Positions 17,936 through 26,737 of a stretch of DNA of 64,000 bases are shown here, one piece after another. The position numbers were made by a program, and so were the translations under genes. Every line of letters begins with the position of its first letter. The stretch's first letter is position 1. The notes under the pieces were generated by a model. That model was given only the letters and a program-made list of their open reading frames with translations. It had not been told where the DNA came from and ran no database searches. Source of the DNA: Glycomyces sp. TRM65418 (GTDB lineage Bacteria > Actinomycetota > Actinomycetes > Mycobacteriales > Micromonosporaceae). The stretch is taken from contig NZ_JAJFAX010000007.1 in the NCBI RefSeq assembly GCF_019710475.1, forward strand, positions 186,001 to 250,000, in the 5' to 3' direction.

Positions 17936-19528
17936 CTACTCGGTGGCCTCTTCGGACGGGGCTTCGCCGCCGTCGCCCTCGGCGGGCGCGCCGAGCAGGC
18001 TCAGGCAGTACACGTCCTCGCCGACGGTGAGGGTCTCGCGGCCCGCGTCGGCGCATTCCTGGCCGTCGCCCACCTTCTGGACGATCTCGTAGTCCTCGCC
18101 GTCCTCGGCCTCGGCGCAGTCGATCGGCTCGGCCTGGTCGCCGCTGGTGTGGCGGACGCAGCCGCCCTCCTCGAACTTCGGGGCGGCGAACAGCAGGAAG
18201 TACACGGCGACACTCGCCCCGATGACGACCAGCGCGGCGACGGCGGCCAGGATCGGCACGAGCGCGCGCTTGCGGCCGCCGCCCGACGAGGCGGGAGCGG
18301 ACTGAGGCGGGTACTGGCCGGGCGAGACCGACCCGGGCGGCATGCCCGGCTGCGAGTACTGGCCGCCCATCGGCGGCTGCGACTGCCCGGCCTGCGACGA
18401 GTCGTAGCCGGGGACCATCGACGGCGGTTCGCTGTGCGGGTTGTGCGCGCCGATGATGAGCTTCTGCGTGTCGTCGGACTGGTTCGGCTGCTGCGCGGCC
18501 GGCGGCGGCGCCTGGTAGGCCGACTGGGGCTGCGCGTACGGGTCGCCGAACTGCTGGTTCGCGGGCGGCGCCATGGGCGGCGGGACCGCTCCGGGCGACT
18601 GGGCGTTCGGCGGCGGGACGGCCCCGGGCGACTGGACCGAGCCCGGGGACGTGAGCGGGTTCGGCGGCGGGGAGGGCCAGGCCGACGGGGAGGCGGCCTG
18701 CTGGCCGGCGCCCGACTGGTCGCCGTAGGGGGCGGGGGCGTTGAAGCCCGCGTTGCCCTGCGGCGGCAGCACCTGGGTGCGCTCCTCGTTCACGTCCGGC
18801 GCGGCCGGCGGCGACGTCGGCTGCGACGGGCCGAGGCGCAGGATCTGCGTGCCGTCCTCGGCGTACTGCGGCCCCGACTGCAGCGGTTCGGGCGCTTCCG
18901 GCTCGGCGGGCGCGATCTGCTCGGGCGCGCCGTCGGCGGCCGGACCGGTCGGGACGTCGATGTAGGCGGCGGCCGAGCCCGGCGCGGTCTGGGTGGAGCC
19001 GTCGCCGACCGTGGGCGCCGGAGGCGCGGCCGGGGATTCGGGAGCGGCTTGCGGCGCTTCGGGTTCCGGAGCGGCATCGGCGGCGGGCGCGGCCGGGACG
19101 TCGGCGTCGGTGGCGGCGGCGGGCGGCGTGGCCTCGCTGACGCCCGCATCGGCCGCAGGCGCGGCCTGCGGCTCGGCGGCGGCAGGCGCCTCAGGAGCGG
19201 CCGGGGCTTCGGGAGCGGCTTGCGGCGCTTCGGGTTCCGGAGCGGCATCGGCGGCGGGCGCGGGCGGGACGTCGGCGAGGGCCGAGCTCGGCATGGCCTC
19301 GGTGACGCCCTCGTCCACCGCGGCGGCGTCGGGGCGCGCGGGCTCCGGCTCGGCGCTCGGGGTCGAGCCCGCCTCGGCGGGGGCGTCGGTCTCGGAGGCC
19401 CGCTCGGCGGCGCCCTCTCGAACAGCGCCTCCTTCGGTGCCTTCCTCGACATTGCCTTGCTCGTCGGCGGTGCGCTTGTCGTCGGGGGCCTCGCCCTTTT
19501 CAGGCGGGTTGCCTTGCTCGGAGGTCAC
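17936..19528 (-). CDS. Large Ala/Pro-rich anchored protein with LppU-like C-terminal domain
   Basis: A 530-residue protein. Residues 1-420 are low-complexity Ala/Pro/Glu-rich, then Pro/Gln/Tyr-rich with scattered short motifs (TQILRLG, TQVLPPQ, TQKLIIGAHN) that look like phospho-threonine/FHA-type contact sites. One membrane helix follows (about 428-450). The C-terminal domain of about 60 residues has GGCVRH...IDCAE...QECAD...VYCLSL, the four-cysteine pattern also seen in the protein at 12284-13219. GTG start with GAGGAG 6 bases upstream. The coding DNA contains a 70-base direct repeat. Probably a signalling or envelope protein whose long tail lies in the cytoplasm; function unknown. Confidence 0.78.
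   Translation of the reverse strand: MTSEQGNPPEKGEAPDDKRTADEQGNVEEGTEGGAVREGAAERASETDAPAEAGSTPSAEPEPARPDAAAVDEGVTEAMPSSALADVPPAPAADAAPEPEAPQAAPEAPAAPEAPAAAEPQAAPAADAGVSEATPPAAATDADVPAAPAADAAPEPEAPQAAPESPAAPPAPTVGDGSTQTAPGSAAAYIDVPTGPAADGAPEQIAPAEPEAPEPLQSGPQYAEDGTQILRLGPSQPTSPPAAPDVNEERTQVLPPQGNAGFNAPAPYGDQSGAGQQAASPSAWPSPPPNPLTSPGSVQSPGAVPPPNAQSPGAVPPPMAPPANQQFGDPYAQPQSAYQAPPPAAQQPNQSDDTQKLIIGAHNPHSEPPSMVPGYDSSQAGQSQPPMGGQYSQPGMPPGSVSPGQYPPQSAPASSGGGRKRALVPILAAVAALVVIGASVAVYFLLFAAPKFEEGGCVRHTSGDQAEPIDCAEAEDGEDYEIVQKVGDGQECADAGRETLTVGEDVYCLSLLGAPAEGDGGEAPSEEATE
19037..19277. repeat. 70-bp direct repeat, two copies 171 bp apart
   Basis: 19037-19106 and 19208-19277 are identical except for one base. 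The offset of 171 equals 57 codons, so the frame is kept; both copies encode the Ala/Pro/Glu-rich segment APAADAAPEPEAPQAAPE of the 17936-19528 protein. Confidence 0.9.
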
Positions 19529-20004
19529 GGCTGCTCCTCAATGCTGCTTCCGGCCTGGCGTCTTGGGGGCACGCCAGACGCGTCACACGGTACCGCAGCG
19601 ACGCCAACGATCGCTCGACAGGGTTGCGGAGGCTGCGGCTCAGGACGCACTCGCGCGGCGCCTCGACGAGGAGCAACGGGCTGGTCACAGGCGCGTGAGC
19701 GGAAGGGGGCCGGTGCCTTGTGGAACGGTGCGGCGCAATCCGGGCATAAAGAGAGGCCGGGCGCCAGCGGTTGCCCACCCCTCATGGCAATCGCGGCGCC
19801 CGGCCGGTGTGAGAACCCCCTGGAGAGGGTCTCCGCGGTGCGTGGACTCGGCGCTGTCCGCCGCACCGTTGGGAGGAGATGAAGTTCGCGGTCTCGATCG
19901 CTCAAGACGGTCGGAGACTTCGAAGATATGTTTCCTCGTCGTTTCCGTGCCTCAATTACAACACCGGGGAACGAGATCCGCCAACGATTCGTCGGTGCCT
20001 TTGA
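19529..20004. other. Intergenic, holds bkd terminator
   Basis: About 475 bases. Contains the long hairpin at 19755-19805. Open frames here run through that hairpin and show no domain, so I see no gene. Confidence 0.5.
19755..19805 (-). terminator. Terminator of the bkd operon
   Basis: A two-part stem: GGCCGGGCGCC (19755-19765) with GGCGCCCGGCC (19795-19805), continued inside by GCGGTTGCC (19767-19775) with GGCAATCGC (19786-19794). On the minus strand CTCTCTTTAT follows, one of the few U-rich tails in the window. Confidence 0.8.
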
Positions 20005-21342
20005 TCACGTCCAGGCGAGCAGTGTTTCCCCAGGGTGCTGCAGGAACGCGCCCACGTCGGCGAGGAACTGCGAGCCGAGTTCCCCGTCGATGAGACGGTG
20101 GTCGAAGGACAGCCCGAGCGTGGTCACCTGGCGGACGGCGATCTCGCCCTCATGCACCCACGGCTGCGGCCGGACCGCGCCGAACACGAGGATCGCCGAC
20201 TCCCCCGGCGGGAGGATCGGCGTGCCCGTGTCCATGCCGAAGACCCCGACGTTGGTGATCGAGATCGTGCCCCCGGCCATGTCCGCCGGCGAGGTCTTCC
20301 CGTCGCGGGCCGTGCGGGCCAGCGACGTGAGGGCCTCGGCCAGCTCGACCAGGCTCAGGTCCTGAGCGGCCTTGACGTTCGGCACGACCAGGCCCCGCGG
20401 GGTGGCGGCGGCGATCCCGAGGTTGACGTCGTGCTTGACGACGATCTCCTGTGCCGCCTCGTCCCATTGGGCGTTGATCATCGGGTGGCGGCGGGCGGCC
20501 AGCAGGACCGCCTTGGCCACGAAGAGCAGCGGGGTCACCTTGACGTCGGCGAACTCCTTGCGGCCCTTGAACTCCTTGACCGTCTCCATCATGCCGGTGA
20601 CGTCGCAGGTGAGGAACACCGTGGCGTGGGGCGCGGTGAACGCCGAGGCCACCATGTTCTGCGCCGTCAGCTTGCGGACGCCCTTGATCGGGATGCGCTG
20701 GTCCTCCGCCGCGGCGACCGCGCGGGTCGGTGCGGCGGCCGCGGCGGGGGCGCTGGCGACCGCCTCGACGTCGGCGCGGGAGACCGTGCCGTTCGGCCCC
20801 GTGGGGGTGACCGACGCGAGGTCGACACCGAGGTCCTTGGCGAGCTTGCGGACCGGGGGCTTGGCGAGCACCGGTCCGGTCGGCGCGGCGGGGGCCGCCG
20901 GTGCGACCGGCGCGGCGGGCGCGGGCGGCGGAGCCGGGGCGGGCGACGTCGGCGCGACCGCGGGTGCGGCCTCGGGCGCGGCGGGCGCTTCAGCGCCGCC
21001 GCGGCGCTTGCGGCGCTTCGAACCGGCCTCCCGCGCGCCGTAGCCGACGAGGTTCGGCGTGCGCTTCTCCTCCTTCGGGGCCGCGGGCGCGTCGGCGCCC
21101 TCGACCTCGAAGCTCGCCAGCGGCGAGCCCACGTCGACGGTCTCGCCCGGCTCGGCGTGGTGCTCGGCGAGCACCCCGTCGTACGGGCTGGGCACCTCGA
21201 CGAGGGCCTTCGCGGTCTCGACCTCCACGAACGGCTGGTTGAGCTTGACCTCGCCGCCCGGCTCCACGAGCCATGCGGCGACCTCGCCCTCGGTGAGACC
21301 CTCACCGAGGTCGGGAAGGTTGAACGTGATCTTCTGACCCAT
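20005..21342 (-). CDS. bkdC: Branched-chain 2-oxoacid dehydrogenase E2 (dihydrolipoyl acyltransferase)
   Basis: The core acyltransferase of the branched-chain 2-oxoacid dehydrogenase complex. A single lipoyl domain (about 4-78) has the lipoylated lysine in VEVETAKALVEV (K45). A peripheral-subunit-binding domain (VRKLAKDLGVDLASVTPTG, about 190-225) is separated by Ala/Pro linkers, and the C-terminal catalytic domain ends with SFDHRLIDG (catalytic His about 414). 445 residues. ATG 21342 begins the lipoyl domain, with GAGCGGGAC before it; only 10 bases separate it from bkdB. The E3 (lipoamide dehydrogenase) gene is not in this operon. Confidence 0.95.
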   Translation of the reverse strand: MGQKITFNLPDLGEGLTEGEVAAWLVEPGGEVKLNQPFVEVETAKALVEVPSPYDGVLAEHHAEPGETVDVGSPLASFEVEGADAPAAPKEEKRTPNLVGYGAREAGSKRRKRRGGAEAPAAPEAAPAVAPTSPAPAPPPAPAAPVAPAAPAAPTGPVLAKPPVRKLAKDLGVDLASVTPTGPNGTVSRADVEAVASAPAAAAAPTRAVAAAEDQRIPIKGVRKLTAQNMVASAFTAPHATVFLTCDVTGMMETVKEFKGRKEFADVKVTPLLFVAKAVLLAARRHPMINAQWDEAAQEIVVKHDVNLGIAAATPRGLVVPNVKAAQDLSLVELAEALTSLARTARDGKTSPADMAGGTISITNVGVFGMDTGTPILPPGESAILVFGAVRPQPWVHEGEIAVRQVTTLGLSFDHRLIDGELGSQFLADVGAFLQHPGETLLAWT

Positions 21343-21352
21343 GTCCCGCTCC

Positions 21353-22327
21353 TCAGTACTCAAGGGACCGGTCGACGGCGTCGAGCACCCGGTCCAGGTT
21401 CGGAAGGTAGTCGTCTTCGAGGCGGCTCGCCGGATAAGGCACGTCATAACCGGTCACCCGCAGCACCGGCGCCTCCAGGGAGTAGAAGCACTCCTCGGAG
21501 ATCCGCGCGGCGACCTCGGCCCCCATGCCCACGTTCCCGGGGGCTTCGTGGACGACGACGGCGCGGCCGGTCTTGCGGACCGAGGCGAACAGCGGCGCCC
21601 AGTCGATCGGCGAGAGCGAGCGCAGGTCGATCACTTCGAGGTCCATGCCCTCCTCGGCGGCCGCCGCGGCGGCGTTCGCGGCCACGTCCACGGTGGGCCC
21701 GTAGGCGATCAGGGTCGCGGCGCGGCCTTCGCGGATCGTGCGGGCCCGGTACAGCTCCAGCTCGGGCGCGGCCGTGTCGACCTCGCCTTTCGCGTGGTAG
21801 CGGCGCTTGGGCTCGAAGAAGATCACCGGGTCGTCCCCGGCGGCGGCCTGCTGGATCATCCAGTAGGCGTCGGCCGGGTTCGCGCAGGTGACGACCTTGA
21901 GGCCGGCGGTGTGCGCGAAGTACGCCTCGGGGGACTCCGAGTGGTGCTCGATCGCGCCGATGCCGCCGCCGTAGGGGATGCGCACGACCACGGGCAGGCG
22001 CACGCGCCCGCCCGAGCGGTTCGGGATCTTCGCGAGCTGGGAGACCAGCTGGTCGAACGCGGGGTAGACGAAGCCGTCGAACTGGATCTCGCAGATCGGC
22101 CGGTAGCCGCGCAGGGCCAGGCCGATCGCGGTGCCGATGATGCCGGACTCCGCGAGGGGGGTGTCGATGATGCGTTCGGCGCCGAAGTCCTTCTGGAGGC
22201 CGTCGGTGACGCGGAAGACGCCGCCGAGCATGCCCACGTCCTCGCCCATGACCAGCGATTTCGGCTGGTCCTCCAGGACGCGGCGCAGGCCTTCGTTCAG
22301 GGCCTTGATCATGGTCATCGTCGTCAT
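21353..22327 (-). CDS. bkdB: Branched-chain 2-oxoacid dehydrogenase E1 component beta subunit
   Basis: Beta subunit of the thiamine-diphosphate E1. The 324-residue sequence starts MTTMTMIKALNEGLRRVLE and contains GEDVGMLGGVFRVTDGL and DTPLAESGIIGTAIG, both typical of E1-beta of the 2-oxoisovalerate type, and the transketolase C-terminal domain. Its ATG overlaps the bkdA stop (ATGA), so subunits are made in equal amounts by coupling. Confidence 0.95.
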   Translation of the reverse strand: MTTMTMIKALNEGLRRVLEDQPKSLVMGEDVGMLGGVFRVTDGLQKDFGAERIIDTPLAESGIIGTAIGLALRGYRPICEIQFDGFVYPAFDQLVSQLAKIPNRSGGRVRLPVVVRIPYGGGIGAIEHHSESPEAYFAHTAGLKVVTCANPADAYWMIQQAAAGDDPVIFFEPKRRYHAKGEVDTAAPELELYRARTIREGRAATLIAYGPTVDVAANAAAAAAEEGMDLEVIDLRSLSPIDWAPLFASVRKTGRAVVVHEAPGNVGMGAEVAARISEECFYSLEAPVLRVTGYDVPYPASRLEDDYLPNLDRVLDAVDRSLEY

Positions 22328-23478
22328 CGGACGTCGCTCCCTTCCTCGAGAGAAGCCTGGAAGTCGACCGCCTGGGCACGCTGTTCCGCGATGGTGGGCG
22401 GCATCTCGGCGTACACGTTGTCGAACATCTCGGTCAGTTCCGGGTCCGTCAGGGCCATGACCCGGGAGCGCAGCTCGCGGACGAGCTCGCCCGCCTCGGT
22501 GTCGATCGCGGCGAAGTAGGCCTCGTCGGCCAGGCCCTCGGCCGCCAGCCACTTGCGGTAGCGGACGATCGGGTCCTTCGCGCGCCAGAAGTCCAACTCG
22601 GCCTCGTCGCGGTAGCGCGTGGCGTCGTCGGAGGTGGTGTGCGGCTGCATCCGGTAGGTGTAGGCCTCGATCAGGCTCGGGCCCTCGCCGTGGCGGGCGC
22701 GGTCGAGCGCGGCCTGCGTGACCGCGTACGTCGCCAGGACGTCGTTGCCGTCGACGAGGACGCCGGGGACGCCGAAGCCCTCGGCGCGGCGGTACGGCGG
22801 CAGCCGGAACTGGCGGGCGTTGGTCTCGGAGATCGCGTACTGGTTGTTCTGGCAGAACAGCACGAGCGGGGAGTTGAAGACCCCGGCCCAGATGAGGGCC
22901 TCGTTGAAGTCGCCCTCGCTGGTCGCGCCGTCGCCGTGGTAGACCACGACGGCCTCGCCGTCGTCCGTGCCGACCGCGCCGTCCTTGGCCACGCCCATGG
23001 CGTAACCGGCGGCGTGGAGGGTCTGGGAGGCGATGACGATCGCGTACATGTTGAAGCGGTCGGCGGCCACGTCGCGCCCGCCGAGGTCGGTCCCGCGGAA
23101 GAGCGCGAACGACGAGATCAGGTCGATCCCCCGGCACCACTGGACGCCGAGCTCCCGGTAGGCGGGGAAGACCGTGTCCTGGGGTTGCAGGGCCCGGCCG
23201 GAGCCGACCTGGGCGGCCTCCTGGCCGAGGAGGCTCGGCCAGAGGCCGAGCTGGCCCTGGCGCTGCAGGGCGGTGCCCTGCGCGTCGAGCTCGCGGGTGA
23301 CGACGAGGTCGCGGTAGAGGCCGCGGTACTCGTCGTCGGTGAGGGTGAGGTCGTAGTCGGGATGCTTGACGCGCTGACCCTCCGGAGTCAGCAGTTGCAC
23401 GAACGCTGGTTCGTTCGTCGAGGCGGGTTTCGGACGGTTCTTGGCCGTCTTCTTGGCAGGACGCTGTTGGTCGCCCAT
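22324..23478 (-). CDS. bkdA: Branched-chain 2-oxoacid dehydrogenase E1 component alpha subunit
   Basis: Alpha subunit of E1, which decarboxylates 2-oxoisovalerate and related acids. The TPP-binding motif runs from GDG (182-184) to NN (211-212), and the regulatory-loop region YRMQPHTTSDD is present. 384 residues; ATG 23478 is preferred because GGAGG stands 5 bases upstream, while a more upstream in-frame start lacks one. The first 25 residues are Lys/Ala/Pro-rich, as in other actinobacterial E1-alpha chains. First gene of bkdABC. Confidence 0.95.
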   Translation of the reverse strand: MGDQQRPAKKTAKNRPKPASTNEPAFVQLLTPEGQRVKHPDYDLTLTDDEYRGLYRDLVVTRELDAQGTALQRQGQLGLWPSLLGQEAAQVGSGRALQPQDTVFPAYRELGVQWCRGIDLISSFALFRGTDLGGRDVAADRFNMYAIVIASQTLHAAGYAMGVAKDGAVGTDDGEAVVVYHGDGATSEGDFNEALIWAGVFNSPLVLFCQNNQYAISETNARQFRLPPYRRAEGFGVPGVLVDGNDVLATYAVTQAALDRARHGEGPSLIEAYTYRMQPHTTSDDATRYRDEAELDFWRAKDPIVRYRKWLAAEGLADEAYFAAIDTEAGELVRELRSRVMALTDPELTEMFDNVYAEMPPTIAEQRAQAVDFQASLEEGSDVR

Positions 23479-23735
23479 GTATGCCTCCAAGTATTCGTGT
23501 TCCGGTGTATCCAAGCATCCCAAAGTCTTGGGCGGTGCGCGTCACACCCGGCACCCGATTACTATTCGGGGCTGAAGTCTGACACTGAGTAGCCGACTAG
23601 GCCTGGGACGGCCCGCAGGCGTCGCCGCCGCGCCGAATCTCGGCCGGCCGACGGCGCCGAAGTCCGTCGAACCATCGACATCATCGGTCCTGAACGGCCG
23701 TTTCGCCGCACGGGGGTGGCGGGAAGGAGCGCGCG

Positions 23736-24404
23736 GTGCGTTGCAAAGGCAGCGACCAGGGAGGACGCTGGCCGGTCGGCATCTGGTTCGCGCTGGTGGG
23801 GATGAGCGCGGGGACCGTGGGGTCCTTCTCGCTGATCGGGTGGACCTTCGCCCAGGGCCTCTACGACGGCGAGAGCGGCGCCGAGCCGCTGGAGTTCGAC
23901 CCCGGGACGGTGGTCATCGAGGCCGAGGAGCCGCCCGTGGACGAACCGGAGGACGAGGGCCTCGCGGGCGGCGACGACGGCCTGGACGGCCTCACCGAGC
24001 CCGGGCGCGAACCGGACACCGCGGCGAGCCCGGCCGAGCCCCGGACCGGTCGCGTGGAAGAGACCGCCGAGGCCCCCGAGGAGGTCCCGGAAGCGCCCGT
24101 GGAGGAGTCCCGCGAGGAGCGCCACGAGGCCGAGGCGACCGAACCGCCGCACCTGGTCCCCGTGGACGAGGACGAGGACGACGGCGACTGCGGCCACGAC
24201 GAAGCGGAGCACGGCCCGGACGGCCGTCACGGCGACGGATCGACCGACGAGTCGGACGGCGGCCGAGGCGACGAACCGACCGAAGACCCGGACGGCGCCC
24301 CTGCCGGGGGTCACGTCCGGCACGAGGACCCGTACCTCAGCCGGCTGTTCGGGGAGATCGAGACGGAGATCGACATCGATCTGGATCTCGACCTCCTCGA
24401 CTGA
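23736..24404 (+). CDS. Highly acidic membrane-anchored protein, unknown function
   Basis: A 222-residue protein with one hydrophobic segment near the N-terminus (about residues 14-36) and an extremely Asp/Glu-rich remainder with many Gly, Pro and His. The C-terminus EIETEIDIDLDLDLLD alternates acidic and aliphatic residues. No domain recognised; the strand composition favours real coding and GGGAAGGAG precedes the GTG start. It may bind cations or basic partners (inference). Confidence 0.6.
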   Translation: MRCKGSDQGGRWPVGIWFALVGMSAGTVGSFSLIGWTFAQGLYDGESGAEPLEFDPGTVVIEAEEPPVDEPEDEGLAGGDDGLDGLTEPGREPDTAASPAEPRTGRVEETAEAPEEVPEAPVEESREERHEAEATEPPHLVPVDEDEDDGDCGHDEAEHGPDGRHGDGSTDESDGGRGDEPTEDPDGAPAGGHVRHEDPYLSRLFGEIETEIDIDLDLDLLD

Positions 24405-24561
24405 CCCGGCCGGGCCGTCGCCGCGCGGCTCGATCGCACCGCAGCTCAACGCCCACTCCGGGCTCGCCCGGGCCCCCGTTCGCCCCTGCGGGACAAGCCG
24501 ACAGGTACTCGCCCGAAGGGGTGAGTTGTGGGGAAGAGCACGTCGTAGCCGTAACCTGCAT

Positions 24562-25464
24562 ATGCGGATTGCCGTTACCCCTATCGAGAGCGCGTCGCAG
24601 AGTGACCAGCGCACACGGATTTCTGTGGGGTACAAGCACATGGTGGACCTTTTCTCCCGCACGATGCTCGCCTGTTCGGCCGAGGCGGGCCTGACCACGA
24701 CGGCCCTGTCCCGGCACGTTCCCCTGCTGCGCCGCAACATCGGCTCGGGAGACCAGGTGTCCCTGCTGAGCCGCTGCGTGGGCTCCGACGGACTCGGCAG
24801 CGGCGACCACATCCTCATGCTCACCGGGGAGCGCATGGTCGTCACGAGGCAGTCGCGTCTGCTCGGCCGCGTCCGCCTGTGCCTGGACGCCCCGGTGGCC
24901 GCGATCGAGAACCTCCGCTGGTCGGCCGACCCGGCCGGACCGGGCGTCGAACTGAACTTCACCGTCCTGGAGGGACCGGACGCGACCGAGCCGCGCCGCT
25001 GGCACTTCTGGCTCCCGGCCAGCCACGCCAAGCGGGTCTGGCGGATCGACGCGCTCCTGGCGCGGGCCTTCCGCCGCCCGCGAGCGGACTCCTGGGCGGC
25101 GGGCGAATCGGGCCGCTCGGCGGCTTCGTCCGTGATCGCGGACCCCGTTCCGACCGAGCACACCGTGAAGCTGGTGCGGCCCGCGTTGGCGGACGTGATG
25201 CTGGCGGAAGCGGCGCTCCCGGTGGGCACCGCCCACCCGGCGAGCCCGCTGCCCGCCCCGGACCCCAGGCTCCGGGCGACGGTGTCCTCAGCCGACGGCA
25301 CGGACCGCTCGGCGCCTTCGCCGAGCCCGTTCCCTTCGGCGGACCAGAAGGTCGCTGCGCCCGGTGCGGACTCGGCGATCAACGCCAACCGGCCGGGCCG
25401 CGTCCCGGTCCAGCCGACCGGTTTCCAGCCGACGGGTTTCGGAACGACGCTGGCCCCCGCCTGA
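24562..25464 (+). CDS. Conserved-looking hypothetical, soluble, basic N-terminal domain
   Basis: A 300-residue protein. Residues about 25-165 form a compact domain with a beta pattern (GDHILMLTGERMVVTRQSR, PVAAIENLRWSAD), reminiscent of small PH-like or GRAM-like domains, and residues 165-300 are Ala/Pro/Ser-rich and probably disordered. I do not recognise the family. Starts at 24562 and 24640 (MVDLFSRTML) are both open; neither has a good ribosome site, so the N-terminus is uncertain. Confidence 0.6.
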   Translation: MRIAVTPIESASQSDQRTRISVGYKHMVDLFSRTMLACSAEAGLTTTALSRHVPLLRRNIGSGDQVSLLSRCVGSDGLGSGDHILMLTGERMVVTRQSRLLGRVRLCLDAPVAAIENLRWSADPAGPGVELNFTVLEGPDATEPRRWHFWLPASHAKRVWRIDALLARAFRRPRADSWAAGESGRSAASSVIADPVPTEHTVKLVRPALADVMLAEAALPVGTAHPASPLPAPDPRLRATVSSADGTDRSAPSPSPFPSADQKVAAPGADSAINANRPGRVPVQPTGFQPTGFGTTLAPA

Positions 25465-25568
25465 GGCGGACGCCGACCGAGGTCCTCCAGCTCGACCGGA
25501 GGCGGTCCGCGAAGGCGGCACAGCGCCGCCGCGGCAGGGCGCGCTCCGTATGCACCGATGGTCGACGA

Positions 25569-25609
25569 GAGGGGCCGGTGCGCCAGCGAAGCTGGTGCAC
25601 CGGCCCCTC
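25569..25609. terminator. Bidirectional 19-bp hairpin
   Basis: Arms 25569-25587 and 25591-25609 pair with one G-T wobble around a GAA loop, between the convergent genes at 24562 (+) and 25657 (-). Confidence 0.85.
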
Positions 25610-25656
25610 GTTCGCCTTGCGCACCTTGAAGGTGCGGCGGTCTTATGGGTCGGCCG

Positions 25657-26505
25657 TCACCGGCGCAGTTCGGCGGTGCAGCACTTGACGGAGCCGCCGC
25701 CCTTCTTGAGTTCCGAGAGGTCGACGGGGACGGGTTCGTATCCCGCGTCGCGGAGCTTGCGGGCCATGCCGGTGGCTTCGGCGTTGATGACGACGTTGCG
25801 GCCGTCGGAGACGAAGTTGAGGCCGAAACCGGCCGCGTCCTCGGCGTCGGCGATCACGGCGTCGGGGAAGAGGCGCTCGAGCAGCAGGCGGGTGCCGGGG
25901 GCGAAGGCGCCGGGGTAGTAGGCGATGCGCTCGTCGTCGAGGGGCGCGAGCGCGGTGTCGAGGTGGTAGTAGCGGGGGTCGACCAGGCGCAGTGAAACGA
26001 CGGGGCGGCCGAACACGTCGGCGGCCTCGGCGTGGGCGCGGGCGTCGGTGCGGAAGCCCCAGCCGGCGAGGATGAGGCCGCGGCCGGGCAGGTAGGTGAA
26101 GTCGCCTTCGCCTTCGTTGATGTGCTCGGGCTTGGCGAAGGTCCAACCGGAGGTGCGGTACCACTTCTCGTGGGCGTCGGCCTCCGGGCGGCGTTCGGGG
26201 TGGCGGAAGCTCGCGCCGTAGGCGATGCCGTCGACGACGAAGGCGCCGTTGGCGGCGTAGACCATGTCGGGGAGGCCGGGTTCGGGCTCGATACGGATGA
26301 CGTCGTGGCCGAGGGCGGTGTAGACGTCGACCAGCTCGTCCCACTGGGCGCAGGCGAGTGCGGCGTCGACGGGCGCGGTCGTGTCCATCCAAGGGTTGAT
26401 GGCGTACTCGACCGCGTAGTAGGCGGGGCGGCACATGAGGTACGTGCGGCGGCCGGGCGACCGGGTCGCGGGCGCCGCGGCAGGTGAAGAACGGTGTTTC
26501 TCCAT
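25657..26505 (-). CDS. ddaH: Dimethylargininase / amidinotransferase-superfamily hydrolase
   Basis: Guanidino-modifying enzyme of the pentein fold, most like N-omega,N-omega-dimethylarginine dimethylaminohydrolase. The catalytic set is present: acidic residues in GEGD (132-135), histidine in YYHLD (H181) and the nucleophilic cysteine in KKGGGSVKCCTAE (C275, with C276 next to it). 282 residues is the expected size. An N-terminal RRTYLMCRPAYY strand matches the family. Arginine deiminase-like or related guanidine substrates cannot be excluded. ATG 26505 is fixed by TAAACT ending 6 bases upstream. Confidence 0.85.
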   Translation of the reverse strand: MEKHRSSPAAAPATRSPGRRTYLMCRPAYYAVEYAINPWMDTTAPVDAALACAQWDELVDVYTALGHDVIRIEPEPGLPDMVYAANGAFVVDGIAYGASFRHPERRPEADAHEKWYRTSGWTFAKPEHINEGEGDFTYLPGRGLILAGWGFRTDARAHAEAADVFGRPVVSLRLVDPRYYHLDTALAPLDDERIAYYPGAFAPGTRLLLERLFPDAVIADAEDAAGFGLNFVSDGRNVVINAEATGMARKLRDAGYEPVPVDLSELKKGGGSVKCCTAELRR

Positions 26506-26511
26506 GGCGCG

Positions 26512-26517
26512 AGTTTA
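26512..26517 (-). promoter_or_regulatory. -10 element TAAACT of a leaderless transcript
   Basis: TAAACT, six bases, then ATG 26505 on the minus strand. Confidence 0.55.
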
Positions 26518-26633
26518 GACACTCGGAGTCCCCTCAGCCGCATCCGCGGGCCCCCGACACCCGCGAGTGTGACCAACCCGCCTCACCAGCGGAGACGAAC
26601 GGGCGCCGGCCACGGACCGAAGGGCGGATCGGC

Positions 26634-26670
26634 GTGCTCAGCCGGGGGCGTTTCGCCCCCGGCTGAGCAC
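26634..26670 (-). terminator. 17-bp perfect hairpin ending the Tad operon
   Basis: Arms 26634-26650 and 26654-26670 are perfectly complementary with a TTT loop, 68 bases beyond the last Tad gene stop. Confidence 0.85.
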
Positions 26671-26737
26671 AGCGAACCGAAGCGGCCCGGCGGCTCGGCG
26701 GTGGCTCCCGGGCGGATCGGACCCGCCCGGGAGGCGC

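Noticed and set aside
19525-19905. Minus-strand frame of 126 codons downstream of bkdC
   Set aside because: Runs through the bkd terminator hairpin and has no recognisable feature.
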